A stretch of DNA of 64,000 nt from the NCBI RefSeq assembly GCF_020510445.1, contig NZ_JAHBAG010000001.1:3696501-3760500 (forward strand). The letters run 5' to 3'. The position numbers were made by a program, and so were the translations under genes. Every line of letters begins with the position of its first letter. Positions within the stretch are counted from its first letter, which is position 1. Under the pieces are notes generated by a model. It worked only from the letters and a program-made list of their open reading frames with translations. It made no database searches and was not told the origin of the DNA. Shown piece by piece: positions 56,067 through 64,000 of this stretch. This DNA is from Hydrogenophaga taeniospiralis (GTDB lineage: Bacteria > Pseudomonadota > Gammaproteobacteria > Burkholderiales > Burkholderiaceae_C).

Positions 56067-56888
56067 ATGACCGAGTTGATGGTCCGCCGCCTCTTGATCG
56101 ACCTGGAGCAACCCGTGCAACGCCACTGGTGCAACGGCGACGCCTTCCTGAGCGCCTGGTTCAATGCCCTGTCGATGAGCTTTCCGGTCGGCGAGCAGTT
56201 CTTCATCGACTCGGTGCGCAACGGCTTCAAGGCGTTGCCCGCTGAACAGCAGGACCAGTGCAGAGACGAGGTGCAGGGGTTCATCGGGCAGGAAGCCACG
56301 CATCGCCGCATCCACGCGCTGTTCAATGCGCAGATTGAGAAGCACGGTCTGGTCAACGAATGGGAACCGCGGGCCCGTGAACGGCTGCGGCTGCTCGAAG
56401 GAACGGACCTGCGCCACGGTCTGGCCATCACCGCGGCGAACGAGCATTTCACCGCCCTGTTCGCCGAATGGATGCTGTCTCACGCGCGCTTGCTCGACGG
56501 CTGCGAGCCCCGGCTCCAGGCCCTCTGGCTGTGGCACAGCGCCGAAGAAGCCGAGCACAAATGCACCGCGTTCGATCTGTACCAGGCCCTCGGCGGCGGC
56601 CATGCCTGGCGCGTGAAGTGGATGCGCCGGGTGACCTGGATCTTTCTCTCCGACACCTTGCGCCAGACGGTCAACAACCTGCGGCACGACGGCACGCTCT
56701 GGCGCTGGAGCACCTGGCGCAGCGCCGCGCACCACCTGCTCGGTCGCGAGGGACTTCTGCGCCTGAGCTACCGCCCCTGGCGCGCGTACTTCCGGCCGGA
56801 CTTCCACCCGGCACAACAATCGAGCGATCTGTCGGCCCGCTGGCTGCGCGAGAACGCCCGCCTGTTCACCCCGGTGAGCGCGCCGTGA
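56067..56888 (+). CDS. Metal-dependent hydrolase family protein (PF10118)
   Basis: The 273 residues match the PF10118 family: WFNALSMSFPVGEQFFIDSV, FIGQEATHRRIHALFNA, ITAANEHFTALFAEWML and HSAEEAEHKCTAFDLYQAL. The repeated E/H positions look like a ferritin-like di-metal site, so it may be a di-iron protein rather than a hydrolase (inference). No signal peptide is seen. The divergent TetR regulator probably controls it. Confidence 0.85.
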   Translation: MTELMVRRLLIDLEQPVQRHWCNGDAFLSAWFNALSMSFPVGEQFFIDSVRNGFKALPAEQQDQCRDEVQGFIGQEATHRRIHALFNAQIEKHGLVNEWEPRARERLRLLEGTDLRHGLAITAANEHFTALFAEWMLSHARLLDGCEPRLQALWLWHSAEEAEHKCTAFDLYQALGGGHAWRVKWMRRVTWIFLSDTLRQTVNNLRHDGTLWRWSTWRSAAHHLLGREGLLRLSYRPWRAYFRPDFHPAQQSSDLSARWLRENARLFTPVSAP

Positions 56889-57003
56889 TCCGGCCACGCC
56901 GGGCACCTGCGCTGGCCCAGGGAGATCGGAAACCCATTTTTAGACCCCTGTGGCACCGGGTCCGTCCGTGCGGACAGATGGGTCCTCGCCCATAATCAAG
57001 GGC

Positions 57004-58140
57004 ATGTCCGAACGCGTCATTCCCCTGGTCGATCAGCGCAGCGCCACGCGGCTGGCGGCCGTCCCCTTGGCACCCATCGCCGCCACCGGCCTGCTGGGCG
57101 ATGCGCTGGGCCGTCCGCTGCGCGACCTGCGCATCAGCGTGACCGACCGCTGCAACTTCCGCTGCAGCTACTGCATGCCCAAGGACGTGTTCGACAAGGA
57201 CTACCCCTATCTGCCGCACAGCGCGCTGCTGAGTTTCGAGGAAATCACGCGCGTCGCGCGCCAGTTCGTGGCCCACGGCGTGCAGAAGATCCGGCTCACG
57301 GGCGGCGAACCGCTGCTGCGCAAGAACATCGAAGTCCTGATCGAACAGCTCGCCGCGTTGCGCACGGTGGAGGGCCGGCCGCTGGACATCACGCTGACCA
57401 CCAACGGCTCCCTGCTGGAGCGCAAGGCCGCTTCGCTCAAGGCCGCCGGCCTGCAGCGGGTCACGGTCAGCCTCGATGGCCTGGACGACGCCATCTTCCG
57501 CGCCATGAACGACGTCGACTTTCCCGTGGCCGACGTGCTGCGTGGCATCGACGCCGCGCAGGCCGCGGGTCTGGGCCCGATCAAGGTCAACATGGTGGTC
57601 AAGCGCGGCACCAATCACCACCAGATCCTGCCCATGGCGCGCCATTTCAAGGGCACAGGCATCGTGCTGCGGTTCATCGAATACATGGACGTGGGGGCCA
57701 CCAACGGCTGGCGCATGGACGAGGTGCTGCCCAGCGCCGATGTGGTGCGGCTGATCCAGAGCGAACTGCCCCTGGTGCAGCTCGATCCCTCGGCGCCCGG
57801 TGAAACCGCCGAGCGCTGGGGCTATGCCGACGCCAACGGCCAGCACGACGTGCAGGCGGGGGAGATTGGCGTCATCAGCAGCGTCACCCAGGCGTTCTGC
57901 CACGACTGCAACCGTGCCCGCCTGTCCACCGAGGGCAAGCTCTACCTGTGCCTGTTCGCCAGCCAGGGCCACGACCTGCGCCCGCTGGTGCGCGGCAACG
58001 CCAGCGACGAAGAGCTCGCCAGCGCCATCGCCGCCATCTGGCAGGGCCGCAGCGACCGCTATTCCGAGCTGCGCGCCAGCCTGCCGCCGGACGCGTCCAC
58101 GGGAACCCGACGCGTGGAGATGAGCTACATCGGTGGGTAG
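57004..58140 (+). CDS. moaA: GTP 3',8-cyclase (molybdenum cofactor synthesis, radical SAM)
   Basis: The 378 residues have the radical-SAM motif [22 protein letters not shown], the C-terminal cluster cysteines in [20 protein letters not shown], and the C-terminal GG needed for catalysis. The start is ATG 57004. It makes the first intermediate of molybdopterin. mobA and moeA follow in the same direction; the 161-base gap holds GC-rich palindromic sequence (for example at 58149-58166) but no gene. Confidence 0.96.
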   Translation: MSERVIPLVDQRSATRLAAVPLAPIAATGLLGDALGRPLRDLRISVTDRCNFRCSYCMPKDVFDKDYPYLPHSALLSFEEITRVARQFVAHGVQKIRLTGGEPLLRKNIEVLIEQLAALRTVEGRPLDITLTTNGSLLERKAASLKAAGLQRVTVSLDGLDDAIFRAMNDVDFPVADVLRGIDAAQAAGLGPIKVNMVVKRGTNHHQILPMARHFKGTGIVLRFIEYMDVGATNGWRMDEVLPSADVVRLIQSELPLVQLDPSAPGETAERWGYADANGQHDVQAGEIGVISSVTQAFCHDCNRARLSTEGKLYLCLFASQGHDLRPLVRGNASDEELASAIAAIWQGRSDRYSELRASLPPDASTGTRRVEMSYIGG

Positions 58141-58301
58141 ATGGCTCGCCCCCGGGCCGCCTTCGGCGTCACCCCCTCAAACGGGCGATGCGAGTGGCCC
58201 GGCAAAGCCGGTTCCACCGCATCCCTGGTTTCAGTCACATCGCCCCGGAAACATCCTTCGCGCGACCCACTCGCACATGCTTCTACTTCGCAAGGTCCAT
58301 C

Positions 58302-58925
58302 TTGATCCAAGCTTCTGAAATCACCGCCCTTGTGCTCGCCGGCGGCCGCGGCTCCCGCATGGGCGGCGTGGACAAGGGCCTGCAGAACTTCAACGGCACG
58401 CCTCTGGCGTTGCAGGCCTTGCTGCGGCTGCAGATGCAGCAGGGTGGGCTGATCGGTGATCTGATGGTCAACGCCAACCGCAATCTCTCGGCCTATGAGG
58501 CCTTCGGCTCGCCGGTCTGGCCCGACACGCTGAGCGACTACGCCGGGCCGCTGGCCGGTTTCCTGACGGGGCTGGAGCGCTGTGAAACACCGTACCTGCT
58601 GACCGTGCCTTGCGACTCGCCGCTGTTCCCGCTTGATCTGGCGCAGCGCCTGGCCCAGGCCTTCGACGACGACAGCACTGAGATCGCCATGGCCGCGGCG
58701 CGCGAAGACGACGGGCAGCTCCGCACCCAGCCGGTGTTCTGCCTGATGCGGGTGCAACTGCTCGAAAGCCTGGTGGCCTTCACGCAGGCGGGCGGCCGCA
58801 AGATCGACCGCTGGACCGACCAGCACCGCACGGTGGTGGTGCCGTTCGACCGGCCCGGCGACGACCCCAAGGCCTTCTTCAACACCAACACGCTGGCCGA
58901 GCTGCACGCGCTGGAAAAACCCTGA
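58302..58925 (+). CDS. mobA: Molybdenum cofactor guanylyltransferase
   Basis: The 207 residues have the nucleotidyltransferase motif [18 protein letters not shown], then [28 protein letters not shown] and [11 protein letters not shown]. The start is TTG 58302: AAGG lies six bases upstream, and the preceding frame is not conserved-looking. It makes the guanine dinucleotide cofactor of DMSO-reductase-type enzymes. Confidence 0.93.
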   Translation: MIQASEITALVLAGGRGSRMGGVDKGLQNFNGTPLALQALLRLQMQQGGLIGDLMVNANRNLSAYEAFGSPVWPDTLSDYAGPLAGFLTGLERCETPYLLTVPCDSPLFPLDLAQRLAQAFDDDSTEIAMAAAREDDGQLRTQPVFCLMRVQLLESLVAFTQAGGRKIDRWTDQHRTVVVPFDRPGDDPKAFFNTNTLAELHALEKP

Positions 58926-58937
58926 TTCCGACGGGCC

Positions 58938-60299
58938 ATGAAAACCATTGAACAGATCGCCGCCGAGCTGCAGGGCTACGACCCGCAGGCCCTGAGCGCG
59001 GCCGACGTCAACCAGTTCCTGGCGCGCCTGGTCGAGCCGGTGACCGAAACCGAAGACGTGGGCGTGTTCGACGCCCTGGGTCGGGTGCTGGCGCAAGACG
59101 TGGTCTCGCCCATCAGCGTGCCGCCGCACGACAACTCGGCCATGGATGGCTTCGCGTTCGACGGCACCCAGCTGGGAGCCGGGCAGGCCCTGAGCCTGCG
59201 CGTGGCCGGCACGGCCTTCGCCGGCAAGGGCTGGAGCGGCACGGTTGCCGCGGGCGAGTGCCTGAAGATCATGACCGGCGCCATCATGCCCGCCGGGCTG
59301 GACACGGTGGTGCCGCTGGAGTTCGTGACGCTCGACGGCGACTGCGTGCACATCCCGGCCGGTGTGGTGAAGGCCGGCGACAACCGCCGCTTCGCGGGCG
59401 AAGACCTGATGGCGGGCCAGCCCGCGCTGCGCCGTGGCCAGACCCTGGGCCCGGCCGCGCTGGGCCTGATCGCCAGCCTGGGCCTGCCCGCCGTGCCGGT
59501 GTTTCGCCGCGTCAAGGTGGCCTATTTCTCCACCGGCGACGAAATCCTGAGCCTGGGCGAAGCGCCGCGTGAGGGCGCGGTGTACGACAGCAACCGCTAC
59601 ACGGTGTTCGGCCTGCTCACGCGCCTGGGGGTCGAGGTGATCGACATGGGTGTCGTGGGCGATCAGCCGGCGCTGCTCGAAGCCGCGTTCCGCCAGGCGG
59701 CGACCCAGGCCGACGCCATCATCACCAGCGGCGGCGTGAGCATGGGCGAAGCCGACCACACCAAGGCCATGATGAAGCAGTTGGGTGACGTGGCTTTCTG
59801 GCGCATCGCGATGCGCCCGGGCCGACCGATGGCGGTGGGCCGCATTGTTGTCCCCCACGCTCCACCGCTGCGCGGGTCGCTGCCCCCCGAGGGGGCTGAG
59901 CCCGGCTTGGGACGGCCCGGCGCCGAGCTCTCTGAGAACGGAAAGTCTGCTGTCCTGTTCGGTCTGCCCGGCAACCCGGTGGCCGTGATGGTCACCTACC
60001 TGGCCTTCGTGCGCCCTGCCCTGCAGCGCATGATGGGCAGCACCGGGGCCGAACCCGTGTTGCTCAAGGCCCACAGCCTGGAGCCCCTGCGCAAGAAACC
60101 CGGCCGCACCGAATACCAGCGTGGCATCGTCGCGCGCTCGGCCGACGGCCGCCTGACCGTGCGCACCACCGGCAACCAGGGTTCGGGCGTGCTGCGCTCC
60201 ATGGTGGAAGCCAATGGCCTGATCGTGCTGCACCACGGCCAGGGCAACGTGGCCGTGGGCGACGAGGTCGATGTGATGATGTTCGACGGCGTGGTCTGA
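58938..60299 (+). CDS. moeA: Molybdopterin molybdenumtransferase
   Basis: The 453 residues have the MoeA domains: VSPISVPPHDNSAMDGFAF, the MPT-binding fold with STGDEILSLGEAPREGAVYD and ITSGGVSMGEADHTKAMM, and FGLPGNPVAVMVTYLAFVRP near the end. Between MRPGRPMAVGRI and AVLFGLPGNP the family normally has a short link, but here about 30 extra residues (proline/glycine-rich) are inserted in frame. The insertion coincides with GC-rich palindromic DNA at 59848-59930. Otherwise it appears functional. Confidence 0.95.
   Translation: MKTIEQIAAELQGYDPQALSAADVNQFLARLVEPVTETEDVGVFDALGRVLAQDVVSPISVPPHDNSAMDGFAFDGTQLGAGQALSLRVAGTAFAGKGWSGTVAAGECLKIMTGAIMPAGLDTVVPLEFVTLDGDCVHIPAGVVKAGDNRRFAGEDLMAGQPALRRGQTLGPAALGLIASLGLPAVPVFRRVKVAYFSTGDEILSLGEAPREGAVYDSNRYTVFGLLTRLGVEVIDMGVVGDQPALLEAAFRQAATQADAIITSGGVSMGEADHTKAMMKQLGDVAFWRIAMRPGRPMAVGRIVVPHAPPLRGSLPPEGAEPGLGRPGAELSENGKSAVLFGLPGNPVAVMVTYLAFVRPALQRMMGSTGAEPVLLKAHSLEPLRKKPGRTEYQRGIVARSADGRLTVRTTGNQGSGVLRSMVEANGLIVLHHGQGNVAVGDEVDVMMFDGVV
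59848..59930. repeat. GC-rich palindromic insertion inside moeA
   Basis: This stretch encodes the extra linker of MoeA and contains CCCCC-GA-GGGGG (59884-59895) in a GC-rich context unlike the flanking codons. It looks like a REP-type element that kept the reading frame. Confidence 0.5.
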
Positions 60300-60313
60300 G
60301 CCAGCGCCTTCCA

Positions 60314-60349
60314 AACAAGAAAGCCACCGTCTCCGGTGGCTTTCTTGTT
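60314..60349. terminator. Bidirectional terminator between moeA and the RND pump gene
   Basis: A stem of about 16 bp with core AAAGCCACCG/CGGTGGCTTT closes on TCTC, with T on both flanks. It lies between the convergent moeA and RND genes. Confidence 0.88.
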
Positions 60350-60365
60350 GGTGTTTCGGGGCGCG

Positions 60366-63300
60366 CTATTTGGCGCTGAGCAGATCCGTGCCCTGCGCCG
60401 CGGCCGTCGGCAGCACACGCGAACCGTGCTTCTTGCGCGCCAGCAGCGTGTACATGGTCGGCACCACGAAGATGGTGAGCAGGGTGCCCAGGCTCATGCC
60501 GCCCACGATCACCCAGCCGATCTGCTGGCGGCTCTCGGCCCCGGCCCCGGTGGCCAGCGCCAGCGGCAGGGCACCGAGCACCATGGCGCCGGTGGTCATG
60601 AGGATGGGGCGCAGGCGCAACGCGGCCGACTGCTTCACGGCGTCGAGGATGCCCAGGCCCTGTTCACGCAGCTGATTGGCGAACTCCACGATCAGGATGC
60701 CGTGTTTCGTGATCAGCCCCACCAGGGTGATGAGCCCGATCTGGCTGAACACGTTGAGCGTGCCGCCGCTGAGCTTGAGCGCCAGCAGCGCGCCCAACAT
60801 GGACAGGGGCACGCTGAGCATGATGATCAGCGGGTCGATGAAGCTCTCGAACTGCGCGGCCAGCACCAGGTAGATGAACAGCAGCGAGAGCACGAACACG
60901 ATGGCCAGCGAGCCCGATGAGTTGCGGAACTCGCGGCTCTGGCCGTTGAGGTTGGTGGTGTAGCCCGGCGGCAGGATCTCGCGCGCCGTGGCATCCATGA
61001 ACTGGAGCGCATCGCCCAGCGCGAGATCGGGCGAGAGGTTGGCCGTGATGGAGGCGCTGCGGCGCTGGCCGAAGTGGTTGAGTTCGCGCGGCACCACCAC
61101 CTCGCGGATCTTCACCAGCGAGGCCAGCGGAATCATGGCGTTGTCCCGGCCGCGCACGAACAGGCGGTCGATGTCGTCGGGCGTGCTGCGCTGCGCGCTG
61201 TCGGTCTGCACCACCACGTCGTACTGTTCGCCCTCACGTTTGTAGCGCGTCACGGTGCGCCCGCCGAGCAGGGTCTCCACGGTGCGCGCGATGGCATCCA
61301 CGCTCACGCCCATGTCGGCCGCGCGCTCGCGGTCCACGTCCATGCGGATTTCGGGTTTGTTGAGCCGCAGGTCGGTGTCCACCTGCACGAAGCCGGGATT
61401 CTTGGCCAGCGCGTCCTGGAACTCGCGCACCACGCGGGCGAGGTTGTCGTAGCTGTCGGAGGTAACGATCACGTAGTTGATCGGCCGCTCGCGAAAACCC
61501 TGGCCCAGAGAAGGCGGCGTGATCGGGAAGGCGCTGATGCCGGGCAGGGCCGCCAGGCGCGGCGCGATCTCGCGCGCGATCTCCTGCGTGGTGCGGCTGC
61601 GCTCTTCCCAGGGCTTGGCGCGCAGGAACACGCTGCCCTGCGCGACCGTGGGACTGCCGATGTTGCTGAAGATGCGGTCGAACTCGGGATAGTCCTGGCC
61701 GATCCGTTCGATCGCTTCGGCGTAGCGGCGCGTGTAGGCCAGGGTGGCGCCGTCCGGCCCGTTGATGTTGGCCAGGATCACGCCCCGGTCTTCCAGCGGA
61801 GCGAGCTCCTGCTTGGTGGTCTGCAGCAGGGCCCAGCTGCCCAGGGCGCTGGCGACCATCACGCCCACCACCAGCCAGCGCGCCCGCAGCGCCAGCGCCA
61901 GCGCCGAGCTGTAGGCCCGGGTGGCGGCCACCAGCACGCGCTCCATGAAACCGTCAAAACGCGTGGGTCTGGGGTTGTGCCGCAACAGCTTGGAGCACAG
62001 CATGGGCGAGAGCGTGAGCGCCACGAAGCCCGAAACCACCACGGCCCCGGCCAGCGCCAGCGCGAACTCGGCGAACAAGCGCCCGGTGCGCCCGGGGGTG
62101 AAGGCCAGCGGCGCGTACACCGCGGCCAGCGTGAGCGTCATGGCGACCACCGCGAAGCCGATTTCCCGTGCACCCTTGATGGCGGCGTCGAACGGTTTCA
62201 AGCCCTCTTCGATGTGCCGGAAGATGTTCTCCAGCATCACGATGGAGTCGTCCACCACCAACCCGATGGCCAGCACCAGGGCCAGCAGCGTGAGGGTGTT
62301 GATGGAGAAGCCGAACAGCGCCATCAGGGCGAACGAGCCGATCAGGCTGACCGGAATGGTGATGAGCGGGATGATGGACGCGCGCAAGGTGCGCAGGAAC
62401 ACGAAGATCACCAGCGCCACCAGCACCACCGCCTCGGCGATGGTGAGGTAGACCGCCTTGATGGAACGGTCGATGAACACCGAGTTGTCGTTGGCGATGT
62501 CCACGTTCACGCCCGGTGGCAGGTCCTTCTTGACCTTTTCCAGCAGCTCGCGCACGCCGGCCGAGAGCTCCAGCGGGTTGGCGGTGGCCTGCCGGATCAC
62601 GCCCAGCGAAATCGAGTCGCGGCCGTTCAGGCGCACCGAGGTGCGCTCGTCCTGCGGGCCTTGCAGGACACGCGCCACGTCGCCCAGCCGGATGGTCTGC
62701 CCGCTGACGTTGCGCAGGGCCACGTCGCGGAACTGCGCCGGGGTCTGCAGGTCGGTGGCCGCGGTCACGTTGAATTCGCGCAGCGTGCTTTCGATGCGCC
62801 CGGCCGGCACCTCCAGGTTGGAGCGCCGCAGCGCATCTTCCACGTCCTGCACGGTCAGGCTGTAGGCGGCCAGACGGTCCGGGTCGATCCAGACGCGCAT
62901 CGCGTACTTGCGCTCGCCGTACACCCGCACGTCGGCAGCGCCGGGCGCGGTCTGCAGCACCGGCTTGGCCAGGCGGTTGGCGAAGTCGGAGAGCTGCAGC
63001 GAGTCGTGGGTGTCCGAACTCAGGGCCAGCCAGATCACCGGAAAGGCGTCGGCCTCGACCTTGGCGATCACCGGCTCGTCGATGCCCTGGGGCAGGCGCT
63101 GGCGCACACGGCTGACCTTGTCGCGCACGTCGGCCGCGGCCGAATCGGGGTCGCGCTCGAGCTTGAAGCGCACCGTGATCTGGCTGCGCTCCTGCCGGCT
63201 GATGGAAGTGATGATGTCCACCCCCTCGATGCCGGCGAGCGAGTCTTCCAGCGTCTTGCTGACCTGCGACTCCACCACCTCGCTGGAGGCCCCGGTGAAC

Positions 63301-63449
63301 GTGGTGCTGACGGTGACGGTGGGCTCGTCGATCTTGGGGTACTCGCGCACCGTCAGGCCGTTGAACGCCACCCAGCCCACCAGCAGGATGAGCATGGACA
63401 GCACGGAGGCGAACACCGGCCGGCGGATGGATATTTCAGGCAATTGCAT
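60366..63449 (-). CDS. RND-type multidrug efflux transporter permease
   Basis: The 1027-residue inner-membrane pump subunit has the HAE1 opening ISIRRPVFASVLSMLILLVG, two large periplasmic loops, the proton-relay motif GLVVDDSIVMLEN in helix 4, and FTPGRTGRLFAEFALALAGA. Length and helix pattern match AcrB-like proteins; it is closest in pattern to the MexK/VexK-type group that often pumps drugs or dyes. It is 33 bases downstream of an adaptor protein, and both are minus-strand. Substrates cannot be inferred. Confidence 0.94.
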   Translation of the reverse strand: MQLPEISIRRPVFASVLSMLILLVGWVAFNGLTVREYPKIDEPTVTVSTTFTGASSEVVESQVSKTLEDSLAGIEGVDIITSISRQERSQITVRFKLERDPDSAAADVRDKVSRVRQRLPQGIDEPVIAKVEADAFPVIWLALSSDTHDSLQLSDFANRLAKPVLQTAPGAADVRVYGERKYAMRVWIDPDRLAAYSLTVQDVEDALRRSNLEVPAGRIESTLREFNVTAATDLQTPAQFRDVALRNVSGQTIRLGDVARVLQGPQDERTSVRLNGRDSISLGVIRQATANPLELSAGVRELLEKVKKDLPPGVNVDIANDNSVFIDRSIKAVYLTIAEAVVLVALVIFVFLRTLRASIIPLITIPVSLIGSFALMALFGFSINTLTLLALVLAIGLVVDDSIVMLENIFRHIEEGLKPFDAAIKGAREIGFAVVAMTLTLAAVYAPLAFTPGRTGRLFAEFALALAGAVVVSGFVALTLSPMLCSKLLRHNPRPTRFDGFMERVLVAATRAYSSALALALRARWLVVGVMVASALGSWALLQTTKQELAPLEDRGVILANINGPDGATLAYTRRYAEAIERIGQDYPEFDRIFSNIGSPTVAQGSVFLRAKPWEERSRTTQEIAREIAPRLAALPGISAFPITPPSLGQGFRERPINYVIVTSDSYDNLARVVREFQDALAKNPGFVQVDTDLRLNKPEIRMDVDRERAADMGVSVDAIARTVETLLGGRTVTRYKREGEQYDVVVQTDSAQRSTPDDIDRLFVRGRDNAMIPLASLVKIREVVVPRELNHFGQRRSASITANLSPDLALGDALQFMDATAREILPPGYTTNLNGQSREFRNSSGSLAIVFVLSLLFIYLVLAAQFESFIDPLIIMLSVPLSMLGALLALKLSGGTLNVFSQIGLITLVGLITKHGILIVEFANQLREQGLGILDAVKQSAALRLRPILMTTGAMVLGALPLALATGAGAESRQQIGWVIVGGMSLGTLLTIFVVPTMYTLLARKKHGSRVLPTAAAQGTDLLSAK

Positions 63450-63482
63450 GCGGGCTGTTCCTGTGCAAAGGCGCCTGGCGCG

Positions 63483-64000
63483 TCAACTGGCGGCCGGCAC
63501 CGGGCGGACGCCGGCGGGCGCGGGCGCCGGTGTGGCCGGTGCGGCATCCGGGCCGGCGGCCGGAGCCGTCTCACGGGGCCTCGCTTCAGGCGAACCCATC
63601 TCCACCACCCGCACGGCCGTGCCATCGCGCTGCAGCCGCTGCTGACCGGCCACGACCACCGTGTCACCCTCGCTCAGCCCGGTAACCACCTGCACCTGCG
63701 AGCCCTGGCGCACGCCCACCTGGACCTCGGTGCGGCGCGACACCAGCTTGAGCGCATCGCCCTCGCCTTCTTTCTCCAGGCGGAACACGAACTGTTTGCC
63801 GGCCTGCGGCACGATCGCCTCTTCGGGCACCACCAGCGCCTTGTCGTTCACCGAAAAAATCGTCAGCACGCGGGCAAACATGCCGGGGCGCAGATTGGCG
63901 TCGGGCGAAGGCGGCAGCAGCGCGCGCACGGCCACCGAGCGGCCGTTGGCGTCCAGCAGCGGGTCCACCGCTTGCACCCGGGCGGCGAAGGCCTTGCCAG
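63483..64000 (-). CDS. RND efflux periplasmic adaptor subunit, 5' part outside window
   Basis: The 172 visible codons are the C-terminal part of a MFP/HlyD-type adaptor: LRPGMFARVLTIFSVNDKAL, VVPEEAIVPQAGKQFVFRLE and SEGDTVVVAGQQRLQRDGTA are usual for the beta-barrel and membrane-proximal domains. The last 35 residues are a Pro/Ala-rich tail. It is upstream of the permease gene in the same operon. The signal peptide and N-terminal half lie beyond position 64000. Confidence 0.9.
   Translation of the reverse strand, partial: GKAFAARVQAVDPLLDANGRSVAVRALLPPSPDANLRPGMFARVLTIFSVNDKALVVPEEAIVPQAGKQFVFRLEKEGEGDALKLVSRRTEVQVGVRQGSQVQVVTGLSEGDTVVVAGQQRLQRDGTAVRVVEMGSPEARPRETAPAAGPDAAPATPAPAPAGVRPVPAAS

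Noticed and set aside
58125..60314. 729-residue minus-strand open frame over moeA and mobA
   Set aside because: Antisense shadow of two recognised molybdenum-cofactor genes.

Overview
The window looks like chromosome of a high-GC betaproteobacterium, most likely Burkholderiales / Comamonadaceae (Hydrogenophaga- or Acidovorax-like). The grounds are four Bug-family (TctC-like) binding proteins, the ilvB-ilvH-ilvC-pssA-leuA order, a moaA-mobA-moeA cluster, strong GC3 bias and many antisense shadow ORFs. Genus is inference.

Region 1 (1-18476) is an accessory organic-acid catabolic locus. It holds an aconitase-family hydratase, a lactonase, an isocitrate/isopropylmalate-type dehydrogenase, an OtnK-type C4 acid-sugar kinase, an OtnC-type aldolase, methylglyoxal synthase, one complete TctC-TctB-TctA transporter plus three further Bug proteins, an Asp/Glu-racemase-like protein, a split CHR-family transporter, and two paralogous GntR/FCD regulators that each appear to carry two winged helices. 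Five promoter regions share an 8-N14-8 inverted-repeat operator (623, 764, 5696, 6824, 17436), so the region reads as one regulon. OtnK and OtnC would yield dihydroxyacetone phosphate, the substrate of the neighbouring MgsA.

Region 2 (18535-30921, minus strand) is a myo-inositol-type locus: LacI regulator, sugar ABC transporter, Gfo/Idh/MocA dehydrogenase, two TIM-barrel isomerases (one IolH-like), a stand-alone RpiR helix-turn-helix protein, an IolC kinase-aldolase fusion, IolD and IolB. A 16-bp LacI-type palindrome lies in front of both the ABC operon and the dehydrogenase operon. IolA and a recognisable IolE are not in the window.

Region 3 (31107-32655) is a tyrosine integrase next to a 3' fragment of a tRNA-Asn gene that still has its terminator. 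This marks the right end of an integrated element. Accessory catabolism lies left of it and housekeeping genes lie right of it.

Region 4 (32703-64000) is core chromosome: VanZ, aat-bpt, an IclR regulator, a D,D-peptidase, leuA with a leucine-rich leader peptide and attenuator, pssA, ilvC-ilvH-ilvB, RDD, dgkA, a LOG protein, a PII protein, an asparaginase, nadE, a FemAB-like protein, a cluster of three bactofilins with two small membrane proteins, divergent soluble and membrane pyrophosphatases, TetR with a metal-dependent hydrolase, the molybdenum-cofactor genes (moeA carries an in-frame repeat insertion), and an RND efflux system cut by the window edge.
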